Shown here piece after piece: positions 15,197-24,256 of a stretch of DNA of 64,000 nucleotides. The notes under the pieces are model-generated. The model was not told the origin of the DNA. It made no database searches and worked only from the letters and a program-made list of their open reading frames with translations. The translations under genes were made by a program, and so were the position numbers. Position 1 is the first letter of the stretch, and each line of letters starts with the position of its first letter. Origin of the DNA: Deltaproteobacteria bacterium (lineage in GTDB: Bacteria > Myxococcota_A > Polyangia > Polyangiales > Polyangiaceae); the NCBI GenBank assembly GCA_016875405.1, contig VGRJ01000003.1, forward strand, positions 49,633 to 113,632. The letters run 5' to 3'.

Positions 15197-17666
15197 GGAG
15201 CGTCTGAGGCGTGCTGCTCGAGCCTGCGCCGTAGTTGCCCCAGCACTTCACCGAGCCTCCGGTGACGATCGCGCAAGCACCCCATCCGCCGGCCGCGATC
15301 GCCGTCGCGTCATTGATGTTGAGGACCGTCTGGGGCGAGTTTCGCTGGCCGAGCCCGCCGTCGCCGACCTGCCCCTGCTCGTTGCGACCCCAGCACTGGA
15401 TCGACTGGGTGCCGAGCAAGGCGCAGCCCCCGTTCTGGTATGCCGCCACCATCGTCGCAGGGCCCGAGAGGCTCACGGTCGAAGGGTTCTGCACCTCGCC
15501 ACGGAAGTCGAACCCTCCGCCGAGCTGCCCGCGCGCCGGGTCGCCCCAGCAGGCGACCTGACCGTTCATCCGAAGCGCGCAGCGAGGGCCCTGCCTAGCT
15601 GCGCCGGTCATGGCCGCGACCGACACCGCGTCGTTCATGTTCTGCACCTGGAGGGTCTGCGGCCCACAGCAGCTGCCAAGGTTTCCGCGCGCGTTACGGC
15701 CCCAACACTTGACGGTTCCGTTGTCGAGCCGCGCGCAGCCACCGCCGGCCTGCACCGCGATCTGGGTCGCGTTCGCCACGTTGGCGACCTGGGTCGCGGC
15801 CGTGTCGTGGGAGCCCTCGCTGCCGGTGCCGACCTTGCCGCGGCGGTTTGATCCCCAGCAGAAAACCTCGCCTGCGTTGGTGAGCGCGCAGGCCACGTTG
15901 TGACCGGCGGCGACCTGCTTGACGTTCGAGACGCCCTGCACCTGTTGAGGGACCTCGGTCCACTCGTTGACTTGAGCGCCGAGCTTGCCGACCTTGGTGT
16001 TGTTGCGGTTGCGGTTGTTGCCCCAGCACCACGCGACGCCATTCTTGTCGGCGGCGCAGTTGAAGTCGCCGGCACTCGATATGCTGACGATGTCCTTCAG
16101 CGTCGGGACGATGAAGGGTCCCGTCAGGTTCTGCTTCGTACCGAGCTGCCCAAAGGAGTTGTTCCCGAAGCACGCGATCCGATCGCCGGCGTTCGACAGA
16201 ATGACGCAGCCCCCTTGCTCGGACCCTCGGTTTCGGGGAGGGCCTCCAACCGAGAGCGCCGAGGCGGAGGCCTTGCCCGCGCCGGTCGCCGCGACCGAGG
16301 CCGGCAGCGGCTGACAAATCGGGGAGTCGGTGGAGAGCACGATGGTACCGCTCTGGGGCCCGAGATTGTCGGGCGTGTACTTCACGACCGAGACGAGGCT
16401 CCCGCCGCCGCCCGGCACGACACCCTCGCTCGAGGTGAACTGACCGGAGCCGCTCACCTTCACGTTCGCAGACGCATTTCCGTCATTCGTCACGACGACG
16501 AACTTGCCTGGCGAAGCGACGAACGCAGGTTGAGTCCCGAAGTCGAGCGGGGTCGCGTTCCACTTCAGAATGGCGCCGGTCGCCGTCTGCTTGATCGGGA
16601 TCTCGTGCGGCGCATCGCCGGGGATGTTGGTGGTGACGATCAGCGTGTCGCCAAAGGCGTCGTCGGCGAGGTTGGTCGTCATTCCCAGTGCATTTGGCGT
16701 GACCGTCAGCTGCACGGCGCCCCCCGCCACGACCGCGCCGCCCGTCTGCGACAGCTTGAAATTCGAGCCGTCCTTGAGTGAGGCCGCCCAGGTGAAGACC
16801 AGATTGCCGGCGTTGTAGATGGTGAGGATCTGTGGGTCCGCCTGCGTCTTGCAGGCGACCTTGCCGAGGTCGAGCGTCCCGGGCGAAATACCGACGAGTC
16901 CGCCCTGCCCCTGCCCCTTCACCGAGAGGCTCGTCGCGCTCTTGCCGCAGACCGGTCCTTCGACCTCGATGAGCCCGGCCGAGGAGGTGGTGTTCGTCGA
17001 GGTCGGCGTGAAGGCCGCCGTGAGGCCGGCCAGCGTCGCGCCTGGCGCGACCTCCACCGAGGCTGGGCCCCCGGCCCATTCGAACGAAAACTGCCCGTCG
17101 CCCGCCGAGGTCACCGCGACCTTGGCAGGTACGTTGCCGGTGTTGCGAAGGACGACGGGGATCGGGTTCGAGGCGGTGGCGAGCGGCACTTGACCAAAGT
17201 CGGCGACGCTCGGCGCGACGAGCTCGAGCGTCGCGCCCTGCGCGGTCGCCTTGAGCGGGATGTAAAACTGCGGCCGCGCGACATCGTCGGTGGTGACGAG
17301 CACGCTGGCGCTCACGATGTCTCCCGCCATCGACGAGACCGGCATCTTCTGCGCGGTGACGGTGATGGTCGCCGATTCCCCCGACGCGAGCGCTCCGCCT
17401 CGCGTCCCGACGATGTCGAAGTACGCGTTCGAGTCGAGCGTCGCCTTCCAGCGGAGCGTGCCCTCTCCATCGTTCTGAATGGTGAAGGTCTTGCTCTCGG
17501 GGGCACCGCCGCCGCAGTCGAGGGCCCCGAAGTCGACGCTGTCGGCCGACACCGTGGCCTCCCCGAACGAGGTCGTCGTCGTGCGGATGACGCCACTCTG
17601 ATCACAGGCGAAGAGGCACGCTGCGAATGTCAGGAGCGCGCTTGGGAGAAGATGACGGAACGGCAT
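15186..17666 (-). CDS. Lipoprotein with Ig-like choice-of-anchor repeats and RCC1 propeller (copy 2)
   Basis: 826 residues from ATG 17666; an in-frame ATG at 17678 adds four residues. Lipobox LFAC (Cys 21). Architecture is the same as the neighbouring copy: four Ig-like repeats (DSVDFGALDCGG, SVADFGQVPLA, GTLDLGKVACK, TPLDFGTQPAF) and seven RCC1 blades (CFGNNSFG, then six CWG motifs). The two proteins are nearly identical over long stretches of the third and fourth Ig repeats (for example NAGNLVFTWAASLKDGSN) but diverge in the propeller loops. This suggests duplication followed by diversification of the exposed face. The stop codon lies inside a 15-base tandem repeat. It is read towards copy 1, 107 bases away, so co-transcription is possible. 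Confidence 0.88.
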   Translation of the reverse strand: MPFRHLLPSALLTFAACLFACDQSGVIRTTTTSFGEATVSADSVDFGALDCGGGAPESKTFTIQNDGEGTLRWKATLDSNAYFDIVGTRGGALASGESATITVTAQKMPVSSMAGDIVSASVLVTTDDVARPQFYIPLKATAQGATLELVAPSVADFGQVPLATASNPIPVVLRNTGNVPAKVAVTSAGDGQFSFEWAGGPASVEVAPGATLAGLTAAFTPTSTNTTSSAGLIEVEGPVCGKSATSLSVKGQGQGGLVGISPGTLDLGKVACKTQADPQILTIYNAGNLVFTWAASLKDGSNFKLSQTGGAVVAGGAVQLTVTPNALGMTTNLADDAFGDTLIVTTNIPGDAPHEIPIKQTATGAILKWNATPLDFGTQPAFVASPGKFVVVTNDGNASANVKVSGSGQFTSSEGVVPGGGGSLVSVVKYTPDNLGPQSGTIVLSTDSPICQPLPASVAATGAGKASASALSVGGPPRNRGSEQGGCVILSNAGDRIACFGNNSFGQLGTKQNLTGPFIVPTLKDIVSISSAGDFNCAADKNGVAWCWGNNRNRNNTKVGKLGAQVNEWTEVPQQVQGVSNVKQVAAGHNVACALTNAGEVFCWGSNRRGKVGTGSEGSHDTAATQVANVANATQIAVQAGGGCARLDNGTVKCWGRNARGNLGSCCGPQTLQVQNMNDAVSVAAMTGAARQGPRCALRMNGQVACWGDPARGQLGGGFDFRGEVQNPSTVSLSGPATMVAAYQNGGCALLGTQSIQCWGRNEQGQVGDGGLGQRNSPQTVLNINDATAIAAGGWGACAIVTGGSVKCWGNYGAGSSSTPQTLRYF

Positions 17667-17884
17667 AGGCAGGTGCACCTCTCGCGGACGAAAACAAGGT
17701 TCAGGATGCTCGTATCGAAGAGTAGCTTGAGCCGGGCACGCTTCACCAGGCTTTCGTCCTTCGCGCGGTGTCCTCGGGCGCGGAGCCTCCGCTTTCCTCG
17801 CGCGCTTTCCCCGGCACCGCTCTTCAGGTGTATCCTCCCGGCCCCGTCGCCGGACCCCGGCGCGCGAAGTCCGAGGAGCCCACG

Positions 17885-19378
17885 ATGGATACGCTCACGC
17901 ATTGGATCGATGGTCGACCGGTCGCCTCGAAGAGCGACCGCAGCGGTGAAGTCTTCAACCCCGCGACAGGCGACGTGCAAAAGCGCGTCCCCTACGCGAC
18001 GCTCGGAGAGATCGACGCCGCAATCGACTCGGCCGCGAAGGCCTCCGAGTCGTGGAAGCACGCTTCGCTCGCGACGCGCGCGCGGATCTTGTTCGCGTTC
18101 CGCGAGCTCGTGAACAAGCACAAGGATGACCTCGCGCGCATGCTCACCCTCGAGCATGGCAAGGTGTTCTCCGACGCGCAGGGCGAGGTGCAGCGCGGAC
18201 TCGAGGTGATCGAGTTCGCGTGCGGCCTGCAGCACCTCCTGAAGGGCGAGATCAGCGAGAACGTGTCGACCGACGTGGACTCGTACTCGCTCCGCCAACC
18301 GGTCGGCGTCGTCGCAGGCATCACGCCGTTTAACTTCCCCGCGATGGTGCCGATGTGGATGTATCCGGTGGCGATCGCCTGCGGAAACACCTTCGTGCTG
18401 AAGCCGTCGGAGCGTGATCCCTCGGTGACGAACTTCTGCGCCGAGCTGCTCGCGCAGGCGGGCCTCCCCGAGGGCGTCCTCAACATCGTCCACGGCGACA
18501 AGGTCGCGGTCGATCGCATCCTCGAGCATCCGTCCGTCGGGGCCGTCAGCTTCGTCGGCTCCACGCCGATCGCGCGCTACATCTACGAGACGGGCACGAA
18601 GAACGGCAAGCGCGTGCAGGCGCTCGGCGGCGCAAAGAATCACATGGTTGTCTTGCCCGACGCCGACATGGAGCTCGCCGCGGATGCGGCGGTCGGCGCG
18701 GGCTACGGCTCCGCGGGCGAGCGCTGCATGGCGATCAGCGTGCTCGTGTGCGTCGGCAACGCAGCCGACAAACTTCTGCCTAAGATCCGCGAGCGGATCG
18801 CCGTGCTCAAGGTCGGCAACGGTCTCGAGCCGGACTCGCAAATGGGCCCGCTCATCACGAGGCAGCACCTCGACAAGGTCACGGGCTACGTGAACCAGGG
18901 CGAGAAAGAGGGCGCGAAGGTCCTCGTCGACGGGCGCACGCTCAAGGTGCCGGGGCACGAGAGGGGCTTCTTTCTAGGGCCGTGCCTGCTCGACGAGGTC
19001 ACGCCGAGCATGACCGTCTACCGCGAGGAGATCTTCGGGCCGGTGCTCAGCGTCGTGCGCGTCGACACGTACGAGCAGGCGATCCGCCTCATCCAGGAGC
19101 ACCCCTACGGCAACGGCACCGCGATCTTCACCAACGACGGCGGCGCGGCGCGCAAGTTCCAGCACGAGATCCAGGTCGGCATGGTCGGCATCAACGTGCC
19201 GATCCCGGTGCCGATGTCGTACTACTCGTTCGGCGGCTGGAAGCAGTCGCTGTTCGGCGACCTGCACATCTACGGTCCGGACGGGATCAAGTTCTACACC
19301 CGCAACAAAGTCGTCATCGGCCGTTGGCCGGATCCGCGCTTCCGCGGCGTCGACCTCGGCTTCCCGCAGAATCGCTGA
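17885..19378 (+). CDS. mmsA: CoA-acylating methylmalonate-semialdehyde dehydrogenase
   Basis: 497 residues, full length for the family. ATG 17885 is preceded by GAGGAG at about ten bases. It oxidises methylmalonate or malonate semialdehyde with NAD and CoA to propionyl- or acetyl-CoA, in valine, inositol and beta-alanine breakdown. Visible features are GVVAGITPFNFPAMVPMWM (aldehyde dehydrogenase core), KPSERDP, the NAD-binding SFVGSTPIARYIYETG, GGAKNHMVV in place of the usual general-base ELGGK glutamate (a hallmark of the CoA-acylating group), the catalytic Cys in GSAGERCMAIS, and EEIFGPVLSVV. It stands alone; its 3' end faces the TetR gene. The long 5' extension of the frame is low-complexity and rejected. 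Confidence 0.93.
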   Translation: MDTLTHWIDGRPVASKSDRSGEVFNPATGDVQKRVPYATLGEIDAAIDSAAKASESWKHASLATRARILFAFRELVNKHKDDLARMLTLEHGKVFSDAQGEVQRGLEVIEFACGLQHLLKGEISENVSTDVDSYSLRQPVGVVAGITPFNFPAMVPMWMYPVAIACGNTFVLKPSERDPSVTNFCAELLAQAGLPEGVLNIVHGDKVAVDRILEHPSVGAVSFVGSTPIARYIYETGTKNGKRVQALGGAKNHMVVLPDADMELAADAAVGAGYGSAGERCMAISVLVCVGNAADKLLPKIRERIAVLKVGNGLEPDSQMGPLITRQHLDKVTGYVNQGEKEGAKVLVDGRTLKVPGHERGFFLGPCLLDEVTPSMTVYREEIFGPVLSVVRVDTYEQAIRLIQEHPYGNGTAIFTNDGGAARKFQHEIQVGMVGINVPIPVPMSYYSFGGWKQSLFGDLHIYGPDGIKFYTRNKVVIGRWPDPRFRGVDLGFPQNR

Positions 19379-19426
19379 CGCGCGCTCGCCGGAGGCCCGA
19401 CATGGTCGCGCTCACCGGCGCGCTCG

Positions 19427-20056
19427 TCAGGCGTTCGACAGTCGATCGGGCTTCGGCAGCCCCTCCCGTTCGAGACGCAGCGGGGCGAGCAGGCGCTCCC
19501 AGATCAGCGAGTGCACGGGCTCGAGCCTGACGCCCGACATCACGCGCTGCACCATCAGCCCGTCGACCAGCGCGCGCACCGTCGCGAAGAGCGCGTCGAC
19601 GTCGCAAGGCGCGACGAGGCCCTCGCGGATCCCCCGGCGCAAGCGCGTTACGGTGTCCTGCCGATGGGCCTCGAACACCCGCGAGCCGGCCTCGAGGATC
19701 TCGCCGAGCCGTGCGCCGGCAGTGGCGGCGATCGCCTGGGTGAGGAAGACGACGCGCGCCTCGTTGCCGGCGTGAAAGGCGTGCACCGCCGCGAGGTGCA
19801 CGTAGAGCCGGTCGATCGGGTGCTCGTGCTCCTCGACCGCCGCGAGCACGAAGGCTGCCTGCTCGACGAGCAGCTCGACGAGCGCCTCCTCCACGAGGTG
19901 GGCCTTCGTGGGAAAGTGATAGAGCAGCGTCGGGCGCTTGACGTCGAGCGCGTCGGCGAGCGCCGCCATCGAGACGTCGACGCCCTCACGCTGGAGGACG
20001 AGCACCGCGGCCCGCGCGAGCTCGCGTCGCTTCTCATGATCAATCGGTCGTGCCAT
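19427..20056 (-). CDS. TetR family transcriptional regulator
   Basis: 209 residues. An N-terminal helix-turn-helix domain covers about 5-55: HEKRRELARAAVLVLQREG, then MAALADALDVKRPTLLYHFPTKAHLVEEAL, the standard TetR recognition helix and YHF signature. The rest is an all-helical ligand-binding domain (VVFLTQAIAATAGARLGEILEAG, DALFATVRALVDGL). It starts 3 bases after the stop of the MlrC-type gene and is the last gene of a three-gene operon with the PLP lyase. Two near-identical palindromes in front of the operon (23049-23061 and 23098-23110) are the obvious candidate operators, so it probably represses its own operon and responds to the pathway substrate. Confidence 0.9.
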   Translation of the reverse strand: MARPIDHEKRRELARAAVLVLQREGVDVSMAALADALDVKRPTLLYHFPTKAHLVEEALVELLVEQAAFVLAAVEEHEHPIDRLYVHLAAVHAFHAGNEARVVFLTQAIAATAGARLGEILEAGSRVFEAHRQDTVTRLRRGIREGLVAPCDVDALFATVRALVDGLMVQRVMSGVRLEPVHSLIWERLLAPLRLEREGLPKPDRLSNA

Positions 20057-20059
20057 CGC

Positions 20060-21592
20060 TTAGCTCCTCAACGCGCGATCACCTTCGCGCCAATCCGTGA
20101 GCGTCATGGACGGGCGCACCGGGACTCGCTGCGCCCGCTCGAGCACACGCCGGACGCTCGTCGCGCCGCTCGTCGTCACGGGGATATGCTCGAACGAGTA
20201 CCCGAGGTGGAAGATCCGATAGTGGAAGAAATTCTTCTGCACCATGACGTCAGCCGCGCGTACGTCGACCTCGAGCTCCGCCCAGAAGCGCGGATGAATC
20301 GGCAGCGGCGGCTCGGCGCAGATCGCGACGTGCGCTTCGCCAGCGGCGAGGAGCACGCGGCGGCCGAGCTCGCTGTCGGAGCGCGCGACGAGCTTCGCAC
20401 GGAGCGCAATCTCGGGCTGGGCGTAGCCGGGGGTGCCGCGCACGACGACGTCGTGAACGCTCCCGAGCGCCTCGCCGTCGAGCGTCGCGTAGAGCGCGGG
20501 ATCGTGGATCGGGATGAGGGCGCGGAGGGGTCGCGGCGAGCGCACGAGCGCCTCGAGGATGCGCGTGCTCCCGCCCGGCGCGCCGGCGCCCACGATGTCG
20601 TCGGTGTCGACCAGCGTCACCGGCCCGAGCCTCCGCCAGGGGCTCGTGGCCGCGCGCGCCAGCGCATCGTCCGCCGAGTAGAACTCGGGGATCGGCGTCT
20701 CAGAGGCCTGCCACGCCAGGTCGGCGAGCTCATCCGCGACACGCTCGGCGAGCGACTGGTCTCCGTCGGTCAGGACGTGCACCGACCAACCGAGCTCGCG
20801 CGACGACGTGAACGGGTGAACCATGAAGAGGCTCGTCGCGAGCACCCCAGGGCGCTGCTCCATGGCGCGCATCGCGCGAAACACCGCGCGCATCGGCGAG
20901 ACGAAATCAATCGTCATCCCGCCGCCCAGGACGACCGGGAGCTTGCGCCACGCCTTGACGGGCGTCACGTGGCCGCGGAGCGCGCGAATCAGTCGATTGC
21001 CGGCGCGAAACCCGGTCGGCGCGAGATCCCAGTGAGGGTTCGTCCGGTAGGCGACGAGCACGTCGAGCTGCTCGACGAGCGCGGGCGTCATGTTGCCGTG
21101 GAGGTCGAAGCTCGCGGCGACCATCGCCTCGGGGGCGAGGAGCGCGCGCACGCGCCTCACGATCTCGGCCTCGGGCGAGCCTTCGAGTCCGACGACGTCC
21201 ATCGAGCCGTGGAGCGCGAGGTAGACGCCGTCGAGCGGGCCCGCCTCTCGAAGGCGCGTGGTCAAGCGCTCGAGCAGCCACTCGAAACACTCGCGCGTGA
21301 CGGGCCCGCTCGGCACCGCGAGCGACGACGAGAGCGGAACCGCGTCGACGCCGCCGGCCGCGCGTGACGCCTGCAGGAAGCCGGTGAGCTCGGCGTGCGG
21401 GAAGAAGCTCTTCAGCTCGGTGCCTCGCAGCCCGGCCGCGGCCTCGAGCTCCGCGCCCTCGAGGTGGTGCATGCGCCGGAAGTCGGCCTCGGTCGTGGGG
21501 ACGGGCGAGTCCGCGCAGCCCTCGTGGAAGATCCTCCCGTAGCCGATGCGGAGCGGCCGTCCCCCACGGCCGAGCGTGCGACCGAGCTTCAC
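20060..21592 (-). CDS. M81 family metallopeptidase (microcystinase C/MlrC-like)
   Basis: 510 residues from GTG 21592, which overlaps the TGA of the upstream lyase gene in the string GTGA. The open frame reaches back to 22081 through that gene; the overlap start places the first strand (RIGYGRIFHEG) normally. Features of the M81/MlrC family are the N-terminal FHEG in place of HETNTF, YLALHGSMDVVG near 135, ASFDLHGNMTP near 170 (Asp and His zinc ligands), YRTNPHWDL, and the C-terminal MlrC domain with LVDTDDIVGAGAPGGSTRILEAL and FFHYRIFHLGYSFEHI. MlrC cleaves a linearised microcystin product; most relatives act on other small amides. Its partner lyase suggests an amino-acid-derived substrate. 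It lacks a signal peptide. Confidence 0.85.
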   Translation of the reverse strand: MKLGRTLGRGGRPLRIGYGRIFHEGCADSPVPTTEADFRRMHHLEGAELEAAAGLRGTELKSFFPHAELTGFLQASRAAGGVDAVPLSSSLAVPSGPVTRECFEWLLERLTTRLREAGPLDGVYLALHGSMDVVGLEGSPEAEIVRRVRALLAPEAMVAASFDLHGNMTPALVEQLDVLVAYRTNPHWDLAPTGFRAGNRLIRALRGHVTPVKAWRKLPVVLGGGMTIDFVSPMRAVFRAMRAMEQRPGVLATSLFMVHPFTSSRELGWSVHVLTDGDQSLAERVADELADLAWQASETPIPEFYSADDALARAATSPWRRLGPVTLVDTDDIVGAGAPGGSTRILEALVRSPRPLRALIPIHDPALYATLDGEALGSVHDVVVRGTPGYAQPEIALRAKLVARSDSELGRRVLLAAGEAHVAICAEPPLPIHPRFWAELEVDVRAADVMVQKNFFHYRIFHLGYSFEHIPVTTSGATSVRRVLERAQRVPVRPSMTLTDWREGDRALRS

Positions 21593-23013
21593 GAGAACAG
21601 CTCCCCGATGAACGTGACGAAGAGCCGCTCGCGCACGGGTGGAGGGGCAGCGTCGAGGATCCGGTGGATCATCGCCGAGCGCGCCGGGAGCTTGCCGTCG
21701 ACGATCCCCAGCGACGCCATCAGCATCGCGGGCTCGAGGCCATCGGACGCCCCGGAGGCGAGCATCCCCAGCATCGCGACGACCTCGGCCGGGGGCGCTT
21801 GCCGAGGTGGAAGGTCGACGAGGCAGGCCTCGAGGTCGCGAGCAAAATCCGCGGCGCGGGATGCGTTCGTGGGATCGAGCGTGAGGTGGATGTGCGCCGG
21901 CGACGGGCCGAAGCCGTAGGTGGGCTGCACGTGCCAGCCGCGGTCGGTGAGCCGATCCGCGAGCTCGAAGACGTCCCCGTCGGTGGTGGTGAAGGCGAAC
22001 AGGTTCATGTCCGGACGAGCGAGCAGCCTGAGTTCGGGTCGCGCCACGACCGTCTCGACGAGCAAGCTCGTGGCCTCCCACATCCGCCGAGCGAGCGCGA
22101 CGTAGCCCTCACGCCCGAGGTGCCGAACCACGGCGAGCGCGGCGCCGGCCGCGGCGAGCGACTTCGAGCCGAGCGTCGTCGAGTTCACGATGGTGTACCC
22201 GGTCCAAGTCGCACAGGCGAAGTACTGCGCGTCACGAAGCGCTCGGTCGCGGACGAGCAACATCGAGCTGCCCTTCGGCGCGAAGCCGTACTTGTGCAGG
22301 TCCATCGAGATCGACGTGACCCCGTCGACGGTGAAGTCGAAGGCTACCCGTGACAACCCCGCCTCGCGCAGGAACGGGAGCACGAGCCCACCGACGCAGG
22401 CATCGACGTGCATGAGCGCGCCGTGCTCCTTGGCGAGCGCAGCGAGCTCGACGATGGGGTCGACGACGCCGTGCGCGTAGCTCGGCGCCGAGCCGACCAC
22501 GAGGATGACGTCCGACGTCATTTTGGCGCGCGCGTCCGCGAGGCTCGCGCGGAACGTCTCGTCCACCTCGACCGTCACCGCCTCGACCCCAAGGTAGTGC
22601 GCCGCCTTGTGGAAGCAGGCGTGCGCCGTCAGCGGCAGCAGCATCTTGGGGTGTGTGATCTCGGGCCGCGTCTTCTTCGCGAAGTCGCGCGCAGCCTTCA
22701 CCGCGAGCATGACGCTCTCGGTGCCGCCGGACGTCGCGGTTCCGAGCGCGCCTTCGGGTGCCCGCATGAGCTCGAGGCAGGCGCGGACGAGGCCAACCTC
22801 CAGCGTCCTCGCCGACGGGTAGGCGGTCGGATCGAGGCCGTTGATCGGCATGCACGCGGCAAACACCTCCTTGGCGAGGGCGCGGGTCGACTCCCCCGCG
22901 TCGTAGATGAACGCGAACGCGCGCCCGTCGGCGGTGAGATCACCGCTGCGAGCAGCGTGAACGGAGGCGAGGATCGACTCGCGGGATTCGGCCTTCTCGG
23001 GGAACGCGGACAT
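21589..23013 (-). CDS. PLP-dependent group II decarboxylase / sphingosine-1-phosphate-lyase-like enzyme
   Basis: 474 residues, fold type I PLP enzyme. Family landmarks are TATSGGTESVMLAVKAARDF (phosphate-binding loop), HACFHKAAHYLG (His stacking on PLP), HVDACVGGLVLPFL (Asp pairing with the pyridine nitrogen) and SISMDLHKYGFAPKGSS (Schiff-base Lys). The last motif and the length match the sphingosine-1-phosphate lyase/glutamate decarboxylase-like branch. The protein has no N-terminal membrane helix, so it is soluble. First gene of the operon with the MlrC-type peptidase and TetR; its 3' end overlaps the next start by 4 bases. The true substrate is unknown; a beta-hydroxy amine phosphate or an amino acid are both possible. 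Confidence 0.85.
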   Translation of the reverse strand: MSAFPEKAESRESILASVHAARSGDLTADGRAFAFIYDAGESTRALAKEVFAACMPINGLDPTAYPSARTLEVGLVRACLELMRAPEGALGTATSGGTESVMLAVKAARDFAKKTRPEITHPKMLLPLTAHACFHKAAHYLGVEAVTVEVDETFRASLADARAKMTSDVILVVGSAPSYAHGVVDPIVELAALAKEHGALMHVDACVGGLVLPFLREAGLSRVAFDFTVDGVTSISMDLHKYGFAPKGSSMLLVRDRALRDAQYFACATWTGYTIVNSTTLGSKSLAAAGAALAVVRHLGREGYVALARRMWEATSLLVETVVARPELRLLARPDMNLFAFTTTDGDVFELADRLTDRGWHVQPTYGFGPSPAHIHLTLDPTNASRAADFARDLEACLVDLPPRQAPPAEVVAMLGMLASGASDGLEPAMLMASLGIVDGKLPARSAMIHRILDAAPPPVRERLFVTFIGELFS

Positions 23014-23048
23014 CGGGTCTCCTTCGGCGACGGCCGGCGACGCCGACC

Positions 23049-23110
23049 TGACGAATCGTCAATTAATCCGTCGAGGGCCGGGTGTCCACCTGATTGTTGA
23101 CGGTTCGTCA
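23049..23110. promoter_or_regulatory. Two TetR-type palindromes upstream of the lyase-MlrC-TetR operon
   Basis: TGACGAATCGTCA (23049-23061) is a perfect palindrome around a central A/T base. TGACGGTTCGTCA (23098-23110) repeats it with two central changes. Centres are 49 bases apart and lie 42-91 bases upstream of the lyase start, where the operon promoter should be. An AT-rich ATTAAT sits next to the nearer site. Their size and symmetry fit operators of a TetR dimer, and the operon encodes one. Confidence 0.65.
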
Positions 23111-23244
23111 GCCGTTCGTCGTCGTGGCGATACGAGCCCCGTGTGCGGGCCATTCGACCAACGCTCGCGGAGACCGTTGTGGAACCGGAGCACTTGCCAC
23201 CACTTGAGCGCTGACGTGCGCTAGCGTCCGAAGCTGAGGCCCAC

Positions 23245-24243
23245 ATGAGAATTACCGTTCGATACCCTGTCCTCCGCGGCCGCCTCGTGCTCCGCACCGC
23301 AGGCGACTGGGAGCGCGACGTCGAGCCGCTCGAGGCGACGGACGAGGGCGCCGTGTTCGAGGTTCCGACCTCATCCCAGACGGTCACCTTCAAGCCGTGC
23401 CTCGTGCGCGACGGCGCGTTCTTTTGGAGCCAGGGCGCGGACTACACGCTCGGGCGCTTCGATCCCGACGCCGAGGTCTGGCCTTTTTTCTTCGCGGAGG
23501 AGCGGGGGCGCGTGAGCGACGTGATGCGCTTCGAGCGTGACGGTCAGGCCCACGCGGTGCGCGTGTATCTCCCTCCGGGGTACGACGAGAATCACCTCCG
23601 CACGTTCCCCGTCCTCTACATGCAAGACGGTCGAAACCTGTTCATGCCGGAGGAGGCCTTCGGCGGGCGCGAGTGGCGTGTCGACGAGACGATGGACAGG
23701 CTCGATCGCATGTACGCCGTGCGGAAGGTCATCGTGGTTGGCGTCGCCCCGATCGAGCGTATGCGCGACTACACGCGCCCGGGCTACGGTCCTTACGGCG
23801 ACTTTCTCGTCGGCACCGTGAAGCCGGCGATCGACCGCGCGTTTCGCACGCGCCCCGGCCCCGCCGACACCGTGGTGATGGGCTCCTCGCTCGGGGGCGT
23901 CGTCTCGCTCCAGCTCGCTTGGCAACACCCCGATGTCTTCGGGAATGCGGCCTGTCTATCGAGCACCTTCGGCTACGAGGATGACCTCTTCGAGCGCATC
24001 GAGCGTGAGCCGAAGCGCGCCATCCGCCTCTACCTCGACAGCGGCTGGCCGCGCGACAACTTCGACGCGACGAACGCGATGCGCGACCTACTGGTTTACC
24101 GCGGCTTCCGGCTCGGCGACGATCTCCTGTCGTGGAGCTTCCCGGAGGGGAGCCACAACGAGGACTCGTGGGCGCACCGCCTCCACCTGCCGTTTCAGTT
24201 CTTCTTTGGGCGCGCGTGGGCTGCGTCGCGGGCGCGCGGCTGA
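23245..24243 (+). CDS. Esterase D/Fes-type alpha/beta hydrolase
   Basis: 332 residues, no signal peptide. An N-terminal all-beta region (about 1-90; RITVRYPVLRGRLVLRTAGDWERDVEPL) resembles a carbohydrate-binding or Ig-like module that precedes many esterases of this family. Residues 95-330 are the hydrolase: RVYLPPGYDENHLRTFPVLYMQDGRNLF, the nucleophile elbow GSSLGG near residue 217, a probable catalytic Asp around LYLDSGWP, and the catalytic His in PEGSHNEDSWAHRL. It matches the putative esterase family (IroE/Fes/EstD) acting on acyl, feruloyl or trilactone esters; the substrate cannot be told. It is divergent from the lyase operon and converges on the subtilase gene. Confidence 0.85.
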   Translation: MRITVRYPVLRGRLVLRTAGDWERDVEPLEATDEGAVFEVPTSSQTVTFKPCLVRDGAFFWSQGADYTLGRFDPDAEVWPFFFAEERGRVSDVMRFERDGQAHAVRVYLPPGYDENHLRTFPVLYMQDGRNLFMPEEAFGGREWRVDETMDRLDRMYAVRKVIVVGVAPIERMRDYTRPGYGPYGDFLVGTVKPAIDRAFRTRPGPADTVVMGSSLGGVVSLQLAWQHPDVFGNAACLSSTFGYEDDLFERIEREPKRAIRLYLDSGWPRDNFDATNAMRDLLVYRGFRLGDDLLSWSFPEGSHNEDSWAHRLHLPFQFFFGRAWAASRARG

Positions 24244-24256
24244 CTGACCGAGCGCG

